Positions 15,731 to 15,783 of a stretch of 15,783 bases of DNA are shown here, one piece after another. The notes below the pieces were generated by a model, which saw nothing but the letters and a program-made list of their open reading frames with translations, was not told the DNA's origin and did no database searches. A program made the translations under genes and the position numbers. Within the stretch, counting starts at the first letter, position 1, and the number at the start of each line of letters is the position of its first letter. The stretch spans positions 1-15,783 of the forward strand of contig CALAUY010000097.1 of NCBI GenBank assembly GCA_937892015.1. The letters are read 5' to 3'. Origin of the DNA: an uncultured Bacteroidales bacterium. GTDB taxonomy: Bacteria; Bacteroidota; Bacteroidia; Bacteroidales; Paludibacteraceae.

Positions 15731-15783
15731 GGCCCATTAGCTCAACTGAATAGAGTATCTGACTACGGATCAGAAGGTTGCAG
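15731..15783 (+). tRNA. tRNA-Arg, anticodon ACG (3' end beyond window)
   Basis: The 5' part of a tRNA: acceptor strand GGCCCAT, D arm GCTC...GAGT, anticodon stem TCTGA/TCAGA (15758-15774) enclosing CTACGGA with anticodon ACG at 15765-15767, and a short variable region before the start of the T arm (TGCAG). ACG, read as ICG after adenosine deamination, decodes CGU/CGC/CGA arginine codons. The T loop and 3' acceptor strand lie outside the window, so the structure is only half verified. Confidence 0.88.

Overview
The window looks like chromosomal DNA from a member of the Bacteroidales (phylum Bacteroidota). The evidence is a SusC/SusD outer-membrane pair, several lipoproteins with clear lipoboxes, four promoters matching the Bacteroides-type consensus (TTTG, 19-21 bp, TAnnTTTG), few Shine-Dalgarno sequences, and tRNA genes without an encoded CCA. 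I cannot name a genus. No phage, insertion sequence, CRISPR array or obvious transferred island is visible.

Layout. (1) Positions 1-122 hold tandem 7-bp repeats and no gene start. (2) 123-2420 is a tight plus-strand housekeeping cluster: a small cupin, a MIP18/DUF59-family Fe-S assembly protein, an LpxH-type UDP-2,3-diacylglucosamine hydrolase that ends in a repeat-encoded Glu-Asn tail, and MazG. (3) On the minus strand, tRNA-Leu(UAG) is followed after only 19 nt by a small lipoprotein of unknown function. The tRNA promoter overlaps the start of a divergent M16 zinc peptidase (3120-4379). (4) A strong promoter and a leader of about 140 nt precede a four-gene unit, 4648-13100: SusC-like TonB-dependent transporter, SusD-like lipoprotein, a lipoprotein with a bacterial Ig-like domain and an unrecognised C-terminal region, and a large secreted M6-family metalloprotease that appears to start at TTG. 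(5) A second promoter drives a two-gene unit whose genes overlap by 4 bp: UDP-galactopyranose mutase (glf) and a GH53 endo-beta-1,4-galactanase lipoprotein. (6) A third copy of the same kind of promoter leads into tRNA-Arg(ACG), cut off by the window end.

How the genes may work together (inference). The SusCD unit carries a protease rather than a glycosidase, so peptide or glycoprotein uptake is at least as likely as polysaccharide use. The glf/GH53 unit pairs synthesis of a galactofuranose donor with cleavage of beta-1,4-galactan, an odd anabolic/catabolic pairing.

The most notable non-coding signal is a stereotyped promoter block upstream of tRNA-Leu, susC, glf and tRNA-Arg. Each has a T tract about 17 bp before the -33 box and an A7-8 tract in the spacer; three also have an A tract just before the -33 box and abut a terminator-like hairpin. 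I found no system in this window that I can confidently call new; the best candidates are listed as findings.
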